A stretch of DNA of 64,000 nt from Pantoea sp. WMus005 (GTDB taxonomy: Bacteria > Pseudomonadota > Gammaproteobacteria > Enterobacterales > Enterobacteriaceae), in NCBI RefSeq assembly GCF_013415305.1, contig NZ_JACBXU010000004.1, forward strand, positions 62,001 to 126,000. The letters are read 5' to 3'. The position numbers were made by a program, and so were the translations under genes. The notes under the pieces were generated by a model. It did not search any database, was not told the origin of the DNA, and saw only the letters and a list, made by a program, of their open reading frames with translations. Shown here piece after piece: positions 22,880 through 32,601 of this stretch. Position 1 is the stretch's first letter, and each line of letters begins with the position of its first letter.

Positions 22880-24244
22880 TTGATTACCCATATCAGCCCA
22901 CTTGGTTCAATGGATCTGCTTTCGCAGATGGAAGTCGACATGCTTAAGCGCACAGCCAGCAGCGACCTCTATCAGCTATTTCGCAATTGCTCTCTGGCCG
23001 TGCTTAACTCCGGCAGCCAGACTGACAGCAGCCAGGAGCTGCTCTCCCGCTTTGAAAATTTCGATATTAATGTGTTGCGCCGGGAGCGCGGCGTCAAACT
23101 GGAACTGATCAATCCACCGGAAGAGGCGTTCGTGGATGGCCGCATCATCCGTTCCCTGCAGGCAAACCTGTTTGCGGTGCTGCGTGACATCCTGTTTGTC
23201 AGCGGCCAGCTCAACATGCCTGGCCGCTTCACGGCAGCCGAAGAGAACGATTCCGCTACGATCACCAACACCGTCTTTTCCATTCTGCGTAATGCGCGGG
23301 CACTGCATATCGGCGAGTATCCCAACACCGTGGTGTGCTGGGGTGGTCACTCAATCAACGCCGTTGAATACCAGTATTGCCGCAATGTTGGTACGCAGCT
23401 TGGACTGCGTGAACTGAACATCTGTACTGGCTGCGGGCCGGGCGTGATGGAAGCACCGATGAAAGGAGCCGCCGTTGGTCATGCTCAGCAGCGCTATCGT
23501 GACAGCCGCTTTATCGGCCTGACCGAACCCTCAATCATTGCGGCTGAACCGCCGAATCCGCTGGTGAATGAGCTAATTATCATGCCAGACATTGAAAAAC
23601 GTCTGGAAGCGTTTGTGCGCATCGCCCACGGCATCATCATTTTCCCTGGCGGCGTCGGTACGGCAGAAGAGTTGCTCTATCTGCTGGGCATCCTGATGAA
23701 TCCGCACAACAGCGATCAGGTGCTGCCGCTGATTCTGACCGGACCAGAAGAGAGCGCCGACTACTTCCGCGTGCTGGATGATTTCATCGTTAACACGCTG
23801 GGTGAACAGGCGCGTAAGCATTATCAGATTATTATTGATGATGCAGCCGAAGTGGCGCGCCTGATGAAGAAAGCGATGCCGCAGGTGAAAGAGAACCGTC
23901 GCGAAACCGGCGATGCTTACAGCTTTAACTGGTCGATTCGCATTGAACCCGACCTGCAGGTGCCATTCCTGCCAACCCATGAAAATATGGCGAACCTCAA
24001 TCTCTACACCAATCAGCCTCCTGAAAAACTGGCTGCCGACCTGCGCCGTGCCTTCTCAGGCATCGTCGCGGGTAACGTTAAAGAGATGGGCATCCGCGAA
24101 ATCCGTGAGAAGGGGCGCTTTAAACTGCATGGCGACCCCGACATCATGCACCGCATGGATGAACTGCTGCAGGGATTTGTTGCCCAGCAACGCATGAAAC
24201 TGCCAGGCACCGCCTACATCCCCTGCTACGAAATTATCAAATAA
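22880..24244 (+). CDS. ppnN: Pyrimidine/purine nucleotide 5'-monophosphate nucleosidase PpnN
   Basis: PpnN (YgdH) cleaves nucleoside monophosphates to base and ribose 5-phosphate and is a ppGpp-regulated enzyme in E. coli. Starting at TTG, the protein reads [22 protein letters not shown] and is exactly 454 residues, as in E. coli. The TTG is preceded by AAAGGAG at good spacing, so a non-ATG start is well supported. The LOG-family motif PGGVGTAEE is present. It is 169 bp after queF in the same direction. That gap contains small hairpins but no clear known element. Confidence 0.95.
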   Translation: MITHISPLGSMDLLSQMEVDMLKRTASSDLYQLFRNCSLAVLNSGSQTDSSQELLSRFENFDINVLRRERGVKLELINPPEEAFVDGRIIRSLQANLFAVLRDILFVSGQLNMPGRFTAAEENDSATITNTVFSILRNARALHIGEYPNTVVCWGGHSINAVEYQYCRNVGTQLGLRELNICTGCGPGVMEAPMKGAAVGHAQQRYRDSRFIGLTEPSIIAAEPPNPLVNELIIMPDIEKRLEAFVRIAHGIIIFPGGVGTAEELLYLLGILMNPHNSDQVLPLILTGPEESADYFRVLDDFIVNTLGEQARKHYQIIIDDAAEVARLMKKAMPQVKENRRETGDAYSFNWSIRIEPDLQVPFLPTHENMANLNLYTNQPPEKLAADLRRAFSGIVAGNVKEMGIREIREKGRFKLHGDPDIMHRMDELLQGFVAQQRMKLPGTAYIPCYEIIK

Positions 24245-24278
24245 ACCAGGAGGCAGCCCCCGGGCTGCCCATACTCTC

Positions 24279-25034
24279 ATGGCTCTTCATCTTGTTATTG
24301 TTGACGCGTTGAATCTGATTCGCCGTCTGCATGCGGTACAAGGTTCACCTTGTGTCGAGGGCTGCGTGGCTGCGCTGCGCCAGGTTCTGGGTCACGCCCA
24401 CCCTACCCACGCCGTGGCGGTGTTTGATGGCGAAGCGCGTCATCAGGGCTGGCGGCATCAGCTGCTTCCTGACTACAAAAGCGGTCGCCCGCCAATGCCC
24501 GAGGATTTACAGGCAGAGATGCCGGCGTTACAGGACGCCTTTCGCGCCGCAGGCGTAAGCTGCTGGATAGCAGGCGAGGATGAGGCAGATGATTTAGCGG
24601 CGACGCTGGCGGTAAAAATGGCCCAGGCCGGACATCAGGCCACCATTGTTTCCACTGACAAAGGTTACTGTCAGCTGCTGGCACCCGAGATCCGCATACG
24701 TGATTACTTCCAGAAACGCTGGCTCGATCTGCCCTTTATCGACGCTGAGTTTGGCGTGGCGCCCCAGCTGTTGCCCGATTACTGGGGGTTGTGCGGCATC
24801 AGTAGCAGTAAAATTCCGGGCATCACCGGTATCGGCCCGAAAAGCGCGAAACAGCTGCTGAGCGAGTTTCACTCGCTCGAAGGGATCTATCAGCAACTGG
24901 ATAAGGTGCCCGCAAAATGGCAGGAAAAGCTTGCTGAAGGTCAGCAGATGGCAGAAATCAGCCGTCAGGTAGCTACGCTGAAGCGGGATCTTGTGTTGCA
25001 GGGGAATCTGAATACGCTGCGTTATACCGGCTGA
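24279..25034 (+). CDS. xni: Flap endonuclease Xni (exonuclease IX)
   Basis: Xni is a FEN-family nuclease related to the 5' nuclease domain of DNA polymerase I, acting on flap DNA. The 251 residues equal the E. coli length. Acidic metal-binding motifs are visible in [20 protein letters not shown] and [10 protein letters not shown], and the helix-hairpin-helix [17 protein letters not shown] is near residue 180. It is 34 bp after ppnN and convergent with rlmM. Confidence 0.95.
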   Translation: MALHLVIVDALNLIRRLHAVQGSPCVEGCVAALRQVLGHAHPTHAVAVFDGEARHQGWRHQLLPDYKSGRPPMPEDLQAEMPALQDAFRAAGVSCWIAGEDEADDLAATLAVKMAQAGHQATIVSTDKGYCQLLAPEIRIRDYFQKRWLDLPFIDAEFGVAPQLLPDYWGLCGISSSKIPGITGIGPKSAKQLLSEFHSLEGIYQQLDKVPAKWQEKLAEGQQMAEISRQVATLKRDLVLQGNLNTLRYTG

Positions 25035-25052
25035 GTGCAGCTGCACTCAGCC
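25029..25052. terminator. 24-bp perfect palindrome between xni and rlmM
   Basis: GGCTGAGTGCAG followed directly by its exact complement spans the xni stop codon and the 24-bp convergent gap. It can fold into a stable hairpin on either strand and is a likely bidirectional transcription barrier, though without a U-tract. Confidence 0.5.
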
Positions 25053-25058
25053 CGGCGA

Positions 25059-26159
25059 TTAACGTTCGTCGCGACGGCCACCGGTTGCAGCCCACATACG
25101 GCGCACATGAACCGTCACTTCTTCGCGGTCATGATAGAGCTGGCGGGCGCGAATCTGCACGTTGATGCCATTCTCATCAAAGCGCTCCTGCATCATTGCC
25201 AGATTCTGCGTAACCTCTTCATAACGCTTTTTCATCGGCAATTTCAGGTTGAAGATCGCTTCACGGCACCAGCCGTTGACCAGCCAGTCGGTCATCAGGT
25301 TAGCCACGCGAACCGGCTTCTCTACCATGTCACACACCAGCCAGCTGATGTTGGTACGTGGCGGACGGAATTTAAATCCATCGGCTTTCTCGTGCATCAC
25401 CTGCCCGGTATCCATCAGGCTCGGCGCCATCGGTCCATTGTCCACCGCATAAACCATCATGCTGCGCTGGACCAGTTGATAGGTCCAGCCGCCCGGACAG
25501 GCTCCGAGATCCACGGCATACATGCCGCTGGCTAAACGCTCATCCCACTCATCTGCAGGAATAAAGACGTGGAACGCCTCTTCCAGCTTAAGCGTGGAAC
25601 GGCTTGGCGCATCGGAAGGAAACTTAAGGCGTGGAATACCCATGTAAAACGGCGAGCTGTTTTCCCGAACGGAGTAGCCGACGTAGCAGGTGCCAGGTGC
25701 GATGAAAAACACATGCACGACCGGGCGTTTCGCGCTTTCATAATTCAGCAGAATTTTGCTTTCGCGTAGTGCTGAACGCAGCGGCACGGTAAACTTGCGG
25801 CAGAATTTGGTCAGCTCTTTGGCTTCGTTGGTGTCAGGCACTTCAACACGCAGTTCACCGCCCTTTTCCACCACGCCGGTCAGCATGCCGACAATCGGGG
25901 TAATGCGATCTTCCTGTGGCAGGTCACGCAGCATTTCACCGACGACCAGCATCTGGCGCGCAAAGATCAGCTCATCAAATGGCAACTCACGCGCCAGACG
26001 GTCAGCATCTTCGAACTGATAGCACTCAAACAACACGTAGCCAGAGTCATCTTTAACACGGGGAAAGCCGTAGATTTCACGTTCCGCCGCTTTGGCGCTG
26101 ATTTCCGCCGCACACTCTTTTTCAAAACCGGGACGACAATAGAGTAAAACTTTATTCAT
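25059..26159 (-). CDS. rlmM: 23S rRNA (cytidine-2498-2'-O)-methyltransferase RlmM
   Basis: RlmM methylates the 2'-O of C2498 in 23S rRNA. Starting [20 protein letters not shown], the protein has 366 residues as in E. coli. A THUMP-like N-terminal part precedes the Rossmann methyltransferase with the SAM-binding motif [16 protein letters not shown] and the catalytic-tetrad region VCDMVEKP. The start overlaps the ygdD stop by 8 bp. Confidence 0.95.
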   Translation of the reverse strand: MNKVLLYCRPGFEKECAAEISAKAAEREIYGFPRVKDDSGYVLFECYQFEDADRLARELPFDELIFARQMLVVGEMLRDLPQEDRITPIVGMLTGVVEKGGELRVEVPDTNEAKELTKFCRKFTVPLRSALRESKILLNYESAKRPVVHVFFIAPGTCYVGYSVRENSSPFYMGIPRLKFPSDAPSRSTLKLEEAFHVFIPADEWDERLASGMYAVDLGACPGGWTYQLVQRSMMVYAVDNGPMAPSLMDTGQVMHEKADGFKFRPPRTNISWLVCDMVEKPVRVANLMTDWLVNGWCREAIFNLKLPMKKRYEEVTQNLAMMQERFDENGINVQIRARQLYHDREEVTVHVRRMWAATGGRRDER

Positions 26160-26547
26160 GGCGTTCTGCCTTTCGTTTAAGACGCAGAGCGCCAATCAAC
26201 ATCAATACCCAACCGGCAAGGAAACAGATCCCGCCCACGGGGGTGATAAAAACCCAAAACTTCAGGTGTGACAGTGCCAGACAATAGAGGCTGCCACTAA
26301 ACAACACGGTGCCGAGCGCCATCAGCGCACTGCTCCAGTAAAACCAGATATTGGCGCGGCGTAACATCGCGGCACCCAGTCCCATCACCGCTAAGGTGTG
26401 ATAAGCCTGATATTCCAGCCCGGTATGAATCCAGGCCATTTCAGCCGCGCCAAGCGACTGACTCAAAACGTGGGCACCAAATGCGCCAAAAGCCACCAGC
26501 AGAAATCCGCTGATAGCCGCAAAGACAAACATGGCACGACTGGACAT
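26152..26547 (-). CDS. ygdD: YgdD inner-membrane protein (DUF423)
   Basis: A 131-residue membrane protein with about four hydrophobic helices (for example [22 protein letters not shown] and [16 protein letters not shown]). It belongs to the DUF423 family, whose function is unknown. The motif GAFGAHVL and the pattern [13 protein letters not shown] are typical. It overlaps rlmM and lies 50 bp downstream of gcvA. Confidence 0.9.
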   Translation of the reverse strand: MSSRAMFVFAAISGFLLVAFGAFGAHVLSQSLGAAEMAWIHTGLEYQAYHTLAVMGLGAAMLRRANIWFYWSSALMALGTVLFSGSLYCLALSHLKFWVFITPVGGICFLAGWVLMLIGALRLKRKAERHE

Positions 26548-26597
26548 TAACCGATCCTCAGGGTGCTATTGCATCTGAATGCAAACAAATCAATACG

Positions 26598-27515
26598 TTA
26601 CTGTTGATAGCGGAAACGGAATTTTTCTTGTTCGGTTGCAGCTTTTTCCAGGATCCACTGTCGGAAGGCGGCTATTTTACCCAGTTCTGCCTGACTGTCA
26701 TGACAAACCAGATAAAAAGCGTTTTTACTGACTAATACGTCATTAAACGGACAGATTAATCGTCCGGCTTCTATTTCACTCTGCGCCATCACATTGTTCG
26801 CCAGCGCCACGCCCTGACCATGAATCGCTGCCTGCAGAACCATGGCGCTGTGACTGAAGATAGGCCCCTGCTGCACATTAATGTGCTGCAGGCCCAGTTG
26901 ACGGATATACGATTGCCACTCACGACGGGACGCATCATGCAGCAGAGTAAAGCGCGACAGATCCATGGGTGTTTTCAGCGGGTTCTCGCCTGTCATCAGT
27001 GACGGTGAACAGACCGGCAGCAGATATTCGGCATAGAGTTTTTCCACCCGCAGTCCGGGCCAGTTTCCTCGTCCGTAAAAAATCGCCACATCGACATCAT
27101 CGGCCAGTTTCTCTTCGTCGCGGTCAACTGCCTGGATACGCACGTCGATTCCCGGATAAGCCATATTAAAGCTGGAGAGCCGGGGAACCAGCCACTGAAT
27201 GGCAAAGCTCGGCAATAAACTGACCGTCAGCGCACCTTTGGCACTACGCGCCTGCAGTTTGCGGGTCGCTTCATTAATTGCCGAGAAAATCTCTTTAATA
27301 TCGAGATAGTAACTTTGTCCTTCTTCGGTCAGTAACAGCGAACGATTCCTCCGGCGAAACAGCTTTAACCCCAGAAAATCTTCCAGAGATTTAATCTGAT
27401 GGCTTACAGCAGCCTGGGTGACAAACAGCTCTTCAGCGGCTTTGGTAAAGCTTAAATGGCGCGCAGCTGCATCAAAAACACGCAGTGCGTTGAGAGGAGG
27501 AAGGCGTTTCGACAT
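26598..27515 (-). CDS. gcvA: LysR-type regulator GcvA of the glycine cleavage system
   Basis: GcvA activates gcvTHP with glycine, represses it with purines (together with GcvR), and activates the divergent sRNA gcvB. The 305 residues match E. coli GcvA. The winged HTH is at residues ~8-65 (PLNALRVFDAAARHLSFTKA, LFVTQAAVSHQIKSLE), followed by the LysR substrate domain. The start ATG is at 27513-27515. A -10 TATAAT on the minus strand (27594-27599) is a plausible promoter, and ATTAG/CTAAT, part of reported GcvA sites, occurs at 27572-27576. Confidence 0.95.
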   Translation of the reverse strand: MSKRLPPLNALRVFDAAARHLSFTKAAEELFVTQAAVSHQIKSLEDFLGLKLFRRRNRSLLLTEEGQSYYLDIKEIFSAINEATRKLQARSAKGALTVSLLPSFAIQWLVPRLSSFNMAYPGIDVRIQAVDRDEEKLADDVDVAIFYGRGNWPGLRVEKLYAEYLLPVCSPSLMTGENPLKTPMDLSRFTLLHDASRREWQSYIRQLGLQHINVQQGPIFSHSAMVLQAAIHGQGVALANNVMAQSEIEAGRLICPFNDVLVSKNAFYLVCHDSQAELGKIAAFRQWILEKAATEQEKFRFRYQQ

Positions 27516-27608
27516 GTTTTACCGTATCCGGATCGGCGAAAAGTACGCAGGCTCATACAAAGCATTTACGTATTAGGATTTTTAATCCGAGGCATTATAA
27601 TTTGTCCG

Positions 27609-27637
27609 TTGAGGAACCTCCAGCAAATACCTATAGT
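27609..27637 (+). promoter_or_regulatory. Predicted gcvB promoter
   Basis: TTGAGG (27609-27614), exactly 17 bp, TATAGT (27632-27637), then the conserved first nucleotides of GcvB at 27644. The spacing to the RNA start is ideal for sigma-70. Confidence 0.75.
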
Positions 27638-27643
27638 TGCCGC

Positions 27644-27843
27644 ACTTCCTGAGCCGGAACGAAAAGTTTTTAGAATTGTGAGTGAGTTCGCAGATTTTCT
27701 GAAAGCTTTTGGCTTGTGGTCGTGATGTTGTGTTTGCAATTTTTGGTCCGACGATTGCGGATCGAGCGCTTAATTCCTGTAGATTTACCCTGTCTGTCCA
27801 TAGTGATTTTTAAATAGCACCGCTAATTGCGGTGCTTTTTTTT
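27644..27843 (+). ncRNA. gcvB: GcvB small regulatory RNA
   Basis: GcvB is an Hfq-dependent sRNA that represses many amino-acid and peptide transporter mRNAs. The 5' end ACTTCCTGAGCCGGAACG, the G/U-rich R1 seed (GTGATGTTGTGTTTGCAAT), the R2 block ATTTACCCTGTCTGTCCATA and the terminator stem are all conserved with E. coli. The 200-nt length compares with about 205. R1 lacks one GTTGT repeat unit. The E. coli internal stem GGTAGC-AAA-GCTACC with its T-run is missing, replaced by a different sequence around 27757-27778. It is divergent from gcvA, its activator in E. coli. Confidence 0.95.
27816..27843 (+). terminator. Terminator of gcvB (possibly also of ygdI)
   Basis: AGCACCGC (27816-27823), a 5-nt loop, GCGGTGCT (27829-27836) and eight T residues in all (27836-27843). 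On the minus strand the same stem follows the ygdI stop and is trailed by ATTTAAAAA, so only the plus direction is strong. Confidence 0.92.
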
Positions 27844-27848
27844 GCTTA

Positions 27849-28073
27849 TTACTTACCAGACTCGACCATTTCTTTCACATCAGAGCGGTTGATTTGCTGC
27901 TCGTTGCCATTCGCATCTTTATAGCTGATCATACCGGTATCGTTATCGACTTTAGGCTTGCCGGCAGCGACAATGGTGCGTCCATCATTGGTATGCATCA
28001 CGTAGTTGCTTGAACAGGCAGTCAGGGTGAAAGCCAGGGTACACATGGCCAGTACTGCGGTTAATTTTTTCAT
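27849..28073 (-). CDS. ygdI: YgdI/YgdR family lipoprotein
   Basis: A 74-residue predicted lipoprotein of the DUF903 family. The signal peptide has the lipobox LTAC with the lipidated cysteine at residue 20, and the mature part SSNYVMHTNDGRTIVAAGKP forms the small SH3-like fold known for the family. Function is unknown. A paralogue (ygdR) lies at 56 kb. It stands alone between gcvB and csdA. The 209 bp upstream to csdA hold its promoter and that of csdA, with no further feature recognised. Confidence 0.92.
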   Translation of the reverse strand: MKKLTAVLAMCTLAFTLTACSSNYVMHTNDGRTIVAAGKPKVDNDTGMISYKDANGNEQQINRSDVKEMVESGK

Positions 28074-28282
28074 CTGCTATCTCCTTGTAGATTGATTGCA
28101 TCAAACCACCCGCGTTACGCTAACCCGAGGCAGCCGATAAGTGAGTTCGACTAGTAAACGTCGCGTAGTTATGCGGGTTTGGTTCAAACCTTGCAATATT
28201 CAGCATAACGCGCTTTTCCAGCTTTGCCAGACGCAGACCATTCTTTCAGTGTGGTCCTAATTTTTCTTATCATGGACCAGGC

Positions 28283-29491
28283 ATGACCGCATTTAATCCC
28301 ACCGCATTCCGCCAGCAGTTTCCCGCGCTCGCCGACGCCGGCGTTTATCTCGACAGCGCCGCGACCACGCTAAAGCCGCAAGCCGTTATAGATAGTACGC
28401 AGCAGTTTTACAGCCTCAGTGCGGGGACGGTACATCGCAGCCAGTTTGCCGCCGCCCAGGCCTTAACCCATCGCTATGAGCAGGCACGCAATCAGGTTGC
28501 CCGATGGCTTAACGCCGCAGACGATCGTGAGATTGTCTGGACGCGCGGCACTACAGAGGCGATAAACCTGGTGGCGAACAGCTGGTTGCGCCCGCGCCTG
28601 CAGCCCGGTGATGAGATCGTGGTTAGCGAGGCTGAACACCACGCCAACCTGGTCCCCTGGCTAATGGCTGCCGAAGCGTGCGGCGCCCGCGTCGTAAAAT
28701 GGCCATTGGGGTCGGACCGTCTGCCAGATATCAGCCAGCTACCTGCCCTGCTCAACAACCGTACCCGACTGCTGGCTGTCGGTCAGATGTCGAATGTCAC
28801 CGGCGGGTGTCCTGATCTCGCTCAGGCGATTCCGCTGGCGCACGCTGTGGGTGCGAAAGTGATGGTCGATGGCGCGCAGGGCGTGGTGCACTGCCCGCCT
28901 GACGTACAGGCGCTGGATATCGACTTTTACGCTTTTTCCGGCCATAAGATTTACGGCCCGATGGGCATTGGCGTGTTATATGGCAAAGCGGAACTGCTGG
29001 AGGCGATGGCGCCCTGGCAGGGCGGCGGTAAAATGATCACGGATGTCGATTTCAGTGGTTTCACGCCGCAACCGGTACCCTGGCGCTTTGAGGCCGGCAC
29101 GCCAAATGTGGCGGGCGTGGCAGGCCTGAGTACAGCACTGAGCTGGCTGGCGCAGTACGACCTGCCAGAAGCTGAGCGCTGGAGTCAGCAGCTGGCTTCA
29201 CTGGCGGAAGAGCAGCTGGCTGAATTACCGGGCTTCCGCAGCTTCCGTTCGGGCAACGCCAGCCTGCTGGCTTTTGAATTTGCTGACCTGCATCCCAGCG
29301 ATCTGGTGACGCTGCTGGCTGAGCAGGGAATCGCCCTGCGCGCTGGCCAGCACTGTGCGCAGCCGTTGCTGGCGGCGCTGGGCGTCAGCGGCACGTTGCG
29401 GGCTTCTTTTGCCCCCTATAATAGTTTGCAGGATGTTGATGCGCTGGTGCGCGCCATGAAAGGCGCCATCTCGCTGTTATCGGAGTTTTGA
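28283..29491 (+). CDS. csdA: Cysteine desulfurase/sulfinate desulfinase CsdA
   Basis: CsdA is a PLP-dependent class V aminotransferase-fold enzyme that mobilises sulfur from cysteine and passes it to CsdE. The 402 residues (E. coli 401) have the PLP lysine in [13 protein letters not shown] and the catalytic C358 (AGQHCAQP) at the same position as in E. coli. It overlaps the region just before csdE, so the two are co-transcribed. Confidence 0.96.
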   Translation: MTAFNPTAFRQQFPALADAGVYLDSAATTLKPQAVIDSTQQFYSLSAGTVHRSQFAAAQALTHRYEQARNQVARWLNAADDREIVWTRGTTEAINLVANSWLRPRLQPGDEIVVSEAEHHANLVPWLMAAEACGARVVKWPLGSDRLPDISQLPALLNNRTRLLAVGQMSNVTGGCPDLAQAIPLAHAVGAKVMVDGAQGVVHCPPDVQALDIDFYAFSGHKIYGPMGIGVLYGKAELLEAMAPWQGGGKMITDVDFSGFTPQPVPWRFEAGTPNVAGVAGLSTALSWLAQYDLPEAERWSQQLASLAEEQLAELPGFRSFRSGNASLLAFEFADLHPSDLVTLLAEQGIALRAGQHCAQPLLAALGVSGTLRASFAPYNSLQDVDALVRAMKGAISLLSEF

Positions 29492-29493
29492 TT

Positions 29494-29949
29494 ATGTGTT
29501 CATCGCTGTTAGCGCCACACCCGTTTGGCGAACAGATTACCGTTGCCAGCCTGAAAGAGAGCTTTGGCCGCTTTCATCAGTGGGAGGATCGTTATCGTCA
29601 GCTGATCCAGCTGAGCCGTCAGTTGCCTGCCTTGCCGGAGGAACTGAAAACAGCGGAAATTGAACTCAGCGGGTGTGAAAACCGGGTGTGGCTGGGCAGC
29701 CAGTCATGTGAGGATGGCTCAATGCACTTTTACGGTGACAGTGAAGGACGCATTGTGCGAGGCCTGCTGGCCGTGCTGCTGACAGCCGTGGAGGGGCAGA
29801 CACCGCAACAGTTGCTGGCCACCGATCCCTTAGCCCTGTTTGATGAACTGGGCCTGCGCACCCAGCTCAGCGCCTCCCGCAGCAGTGGCCTGCAGGCGCT
29901 GGCCACCGCAGTCGGGCATGCCGCGCGTCAGGCACTGACAGCGTCCTGA
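29494..29949 (+). CDS. csdE: Sulfur acceptor protein CsdE
   Basis: CsdE takes persulfide sulfur from CsdA (SufE family) and in E. coli works with TcdA. The ATG at 29494 gives 151 residues with the acceptor cysteine at C61 ([11 protein letters not shown]), the same number as in E. coli. A TTG two codons upstream is an alternative. CGGAG just upstream serves as ribosome-binding site and overlaps the end of csdA. Its 3' end overlaps tcdA by 22 bp on the opposite strand. Confidence 0.95.
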   Translation: MCSSLLAPHPFGEQITVASLKESFGRFHQWEDRYRQLIQLSRQLPALPEELKTAEIELSGCENRVWLGSQSCEDGSMHFYGDSEGRIVRGLLAVLLTAVEGQTPQQLLATDPLALFDELGLRTQLSASRSSGLQALATAVGHAARQALTAS

Positions 29950-30740
29950 CGTGCGGCGCGCGCCAGAAACTTCTTCAGCGCATGCGAAACGGCGACAAAG
30001 CCGAAGGTGGCGGTGACCATGGTTGCCGCGCCAAAGCCGGATGCACAATCCATTCTCTTCGGTCCTTCGGCCGTGCTGCGTGAAGCACAGACGCTGCCAT
30101 CTGCCTGCGGATAGACCAGCGCTTCGGTGGAATAAACACAGTCGATGCCGAGTTTGCCTTTGCTGTTTTTCACCACGCCCAGGCTTTTCAGTCGTTCGCG
30201 CAGTTTCGCCGCCAGCGGATCCTGAATGGTTTTTGCCAGATCGGTTACCTGGATCTGAGTAGGATCAATCTGCCCGCCTGCCCCGCCCGTGGTGATCAAC
30301 GGGATATTATTCCGGCGACACCAGGCGATCAGCGCCGCTTTAGGCCGCACACTGTCGATAGCGTCGATCACGTAGTCGAAACCGGCAGCCATCAGTTCGG
30401 CAGTGTTCTCGGGCGTAATAAAATCATCTATGCAAGTCACTTCGCAGTCAGGATTGATCGCGCGCAGCCGATCTGCCATCACGTCCGTTTTAGCTTTGCC
30501 GACGTTGCCCTGCAGCGCATGAAGCTGTCGGTTAGTATTGGTAATACAGACATCATCCATATCAATCAGGGTGATTTTACCAATCCCGGTGCGCACCAGT
30601 GCTTCCGCCGCCCAGGATCCGACGCCGCCAATACCGATGACGCAGAAGTGTGCGTCAGCAAAACGTTGCAGCGCATCCTGGCCATAGAGACGCGCCGTGC
30701 CGCCAAAGCGCTGATGCCAGGCGTCGTTTAACACTTTCAT
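29928..30740 (-). CDS. tcdA: tRNA threonylcarbamoyladenosine dehydratase TcdA
   Basis: TcdA (CsdL) is an E1-like enzyme that dehydrates t6A37 of tRNA to the cyclic ct6A form using ATP, with CsdA/CsdE assisting. The 270 residues have the nucleotide-binding motif [16 protein letters not shown], the R/N motif [10 protein letters not shown] and the C-terminal hydrophobic helix [19 protein letters not shown]. It is convergent with csdE. Confidence 0.95.
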   Translation of the reverse strand: MKVLNDAWHQRFGGTARLYGQDALQRFADAHFCVIGIGGVGSWAAEALVRTGIGKITLIDMDDVCITNTNRQLHALQGNVGKAKTDVMADRLRAINPDCEVTCIDDFITPENTAELMAAGFDYVIDAIDSVRPKAALIAWCRRNNIPLITTGGAGGQIDPTQIQVTDLAKTIQDPLAAKLRERLKSLGVVKNSKGKLGIDCVYSTEALVYPQADGSVCASRSTAEGPKRMDCASGFGAATMVTATFGFVAVSHALKKFLARAARQDAVSA

Positions 30741-30788
30741 AGTTGAACCTGTTACATCGTGCGGGCCCAGAGGCCCGCAGAGAAGAAA

Positions 30789-31937
30789 TTAGTTAGCGCC
30801 GAGAAGCAGTGAACCATTATGACCGTTTTGCGTGCTGGAGAACAGCGACTGTCCGGCCCCCGGTGCGGCTTTGATCACCCAGACGCGTCCGTAGTGATTA
30901 TAGAAGCCCGCCAGATGTGCGGCGTCCGGACCGATACCCTGATAGATATCAAAGTGCTGCCCTTTAATCGCACCACCCACGTCGAGCGCCACCATCAGGC
31001 GCATCTCATATTTGCCGTTGAATTTGCCCTTTTCATTTAACTGCGGCACTTCCGCCAGCAGTACGGTACCCGCCGGAATTATTGAGCGGTCAGAGGCAAC
31101 GGAAGCTTTCGCGACCAGCGGAACGGCGCTGGCACCGCGCACTGGTGTAAACGGCTCAGCTTTAAAGAAGACGAATGACGGATTGGTTTCCAGCAACGCA
31201 CGCACTTCCTGTGGTGAGTGCTCCTGCGCCCACTGGCGAATCGCCTGCATCGACATATCTTCGCGTTTCACTTCGCCGCGATCGATCAACTCTTTACCAA
31301 TACTGTGGTAACCCCAGCCATTTTTACCGGCGTAACCAAAGAAGGTCATCGGGCGGCCATCGCCAAAGTCGACATAACCACTGCCCTGTACATCCATCAT
31401 AAAGTTGTCAATCAGCGAGTTGCTGTAGGCAATGACGTAGCGGTCATCAAGTCCGCCACTATAGATAGAGGCACGGCTCGGCAATTTTTCACCGCGTTTG
31501 CGCGGTGGCATGCGGTAGATCGGATACTGGAACTCGCCCTGACGGGTGTAACGCGCTTCCACGACCGGCGTATAATAACCGGTGAACTGCACGTTACCGT
31601 AGTTATCCGTGCCCTCCATCTGCCAGGCGTTGAGGCCATACTGACGAAGCTGTCGGGTATCGGCTCCCGCCATCAGCCAGCTTTCAATCGCGCTGTAGGT
31701 CCCGTTCTGACGACTATAAAGCGCAGATGAGGCGGACTGAATCTGTCGAACCTGATCGCCAAAGTCTTTGCCATTAACCGGCGCGCCTTTGGCATTGGGC
31801 TGATTTACCAGCGCCAGCGGCTGTTCCAGTTTTCCATCTTTATATTGCTGACCGCGATCGGTCGGTTTAGAGCTACAGGCCGCCAGCAGCGTGATTAACG
31901 CGCCAGTGAGTGCATACTTCGCCCAATGTGATTTCAT
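30789..31937 (-). CDS. mltA: Membrane-bound lytic murein transglycosylase A
   Basis: MltA is an outer-membrane lipoprotein cleaving peptidoglycan glycan strands to 1,6-anhydromuropeptides. The 382 residues have a lipoprotein signal ending LLAAC (C21), the double-psi barrel domain and the 3D region VALDVGGAIKGQHFDIYQG, which contains the catalytic aspartates. It lies 48 bp after tcdA. Confidence 0.95.
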   Translation of the reverse strand: MKSHWAKYALTGALITLLAACSSKPTDRGQQYKDGKLEQPLALVNQPNAKGAPVNGKDFGDQVRQIQSASSALYSRQNGTYSAIESWLMAGADTRQLRQYGLNAWQMEGTDNYGNVQFTGYYTPVVEARYTRQGEFQYPIYRMPPRKRGEKLPSRASIYSGGLDDRYVIAYSNSLIDNFMMDVQGSGYVDFGDGRPMTFFGYAGKNGWGYHSIGKELIDRGEVKREDMSMQAIRQWAQEHSPQEVRALLETNPSFVFFKAEPFTPVRGASAVPLVAKASVASDRSIIPAGTVLLAEVPQLNEKGKFNGKYEMRLMVALDVGGAIKGQHFDIYQGIGPDAAHLAGFYNHYGRVWVIKAAPGAGQSLFSSTQNGHNGSLLLGAN

Positions 31938-32099
31938 TATCTTCTCTTTTTATAACTGTTCGCCCCGCGACGATAGCAAAGCCCCCGACAGAATGAAATG
32001 CATCCGCTTTGACCGGGCACATATCAGTTCAATAATTAATCAGATGGTTGAATCCTTCAGCAACTGGCTGTTAATTTGACGTTTATCTGCAAAAAGGGG

Positions 32100-32127
32100 T
32101 TGCATGAATTAGCGCGGAGAGTATAGT
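32100..32127 (+). promoter_or_regulatory. Promoter of the initiator tRNA operon
   Basis: TTGCAT (32100-32105) and TATAGT (32122-32127) are 16 bp apart and followed by the GC-rich discriminator GCGCTTCC, the hallmark of a stringently controlled stable-RNA promoter. The first tRNA starts 14 bp downstream of the -10. Confidence 0.75.
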
Positions 32128-32140
32128 GCGCTTCCACGGA

Positions 32141-32217
<77 letters not shown>

Positions 32218-32219
32218 AT

Positions 32220-32244
32220 ACTTCTGCAGGCGTTTTACAGAAGT
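32220..32244 (+). repeat. Hairpin spacer repeat 1 of the tRNA array
   Basis: ACTTCTG (32220-32226) and CAGAAGT (32238-32244) pair across an 11-nt loop. The same hairpin follows the second tRNA, so the spacers are homologous and probably arose with the tRNA duplication. It may form a processing signal. Confidence 0.6.
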
Positions 32245-32282
32245 CACAATGTGAGAAGTAAAAGTACTAGAAGCAATACGGA

Positions 32283-32359
<77 letters not shown>

Positions 32360-32361
32360 AT

Positions 32362-32386
32362 ACTTCTGCAGCTGTTTTACAGAAGT
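32362..32386 (+). repeat. Hairpin spacer repeat 2 of the tRNA array
   Basis: ACTTCTG (32362-32368) and CAGAAGT (32380-32386), a near copy of the first spacer; the loops differ only slightly (CAGGCGTTTTA against CAGCTGTTTTA). The rest of this spacer is shorter, so the second gap is 54 bp against 65 bp. Confidence 0.6.
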
Positions 32387-32413
32387 CACAATGTGAAGAA
32401 AGTATGATACGGA

Positions 32414-32490
<77 letters not shown>

Positions 32491-32498
32491 ATCATTTA

Positions 32499-32521
32499 AA
32501 CACCTGAAAGGGTGTTTTTTT
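32499..32521 (+). terminator. Terminator of the tRNA-fMet array
   Basis: ACACC (32500-32504) and GGTGT (32511-32515) form a short stem followed by an uninterrupted T-run to 32521. Confidence 0.85.
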
Positions 32522-32601
32522 GTTTCTGCCGTTCCCGGATACTTCTTTGCCCCCCACTTCGCTCCGAAAAGCGAGCGGATAGCCTGGCTACCCGCCTGTC
32601 T

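Noticed and set aside
28074..28282. Small RNA or riboswitch between ygdI and csdA
   Set aside because: Only a short dyad-like patch (TTTGGTTCAAACC) is visible, with no terminator or conserved RNA pattern that I recognise.
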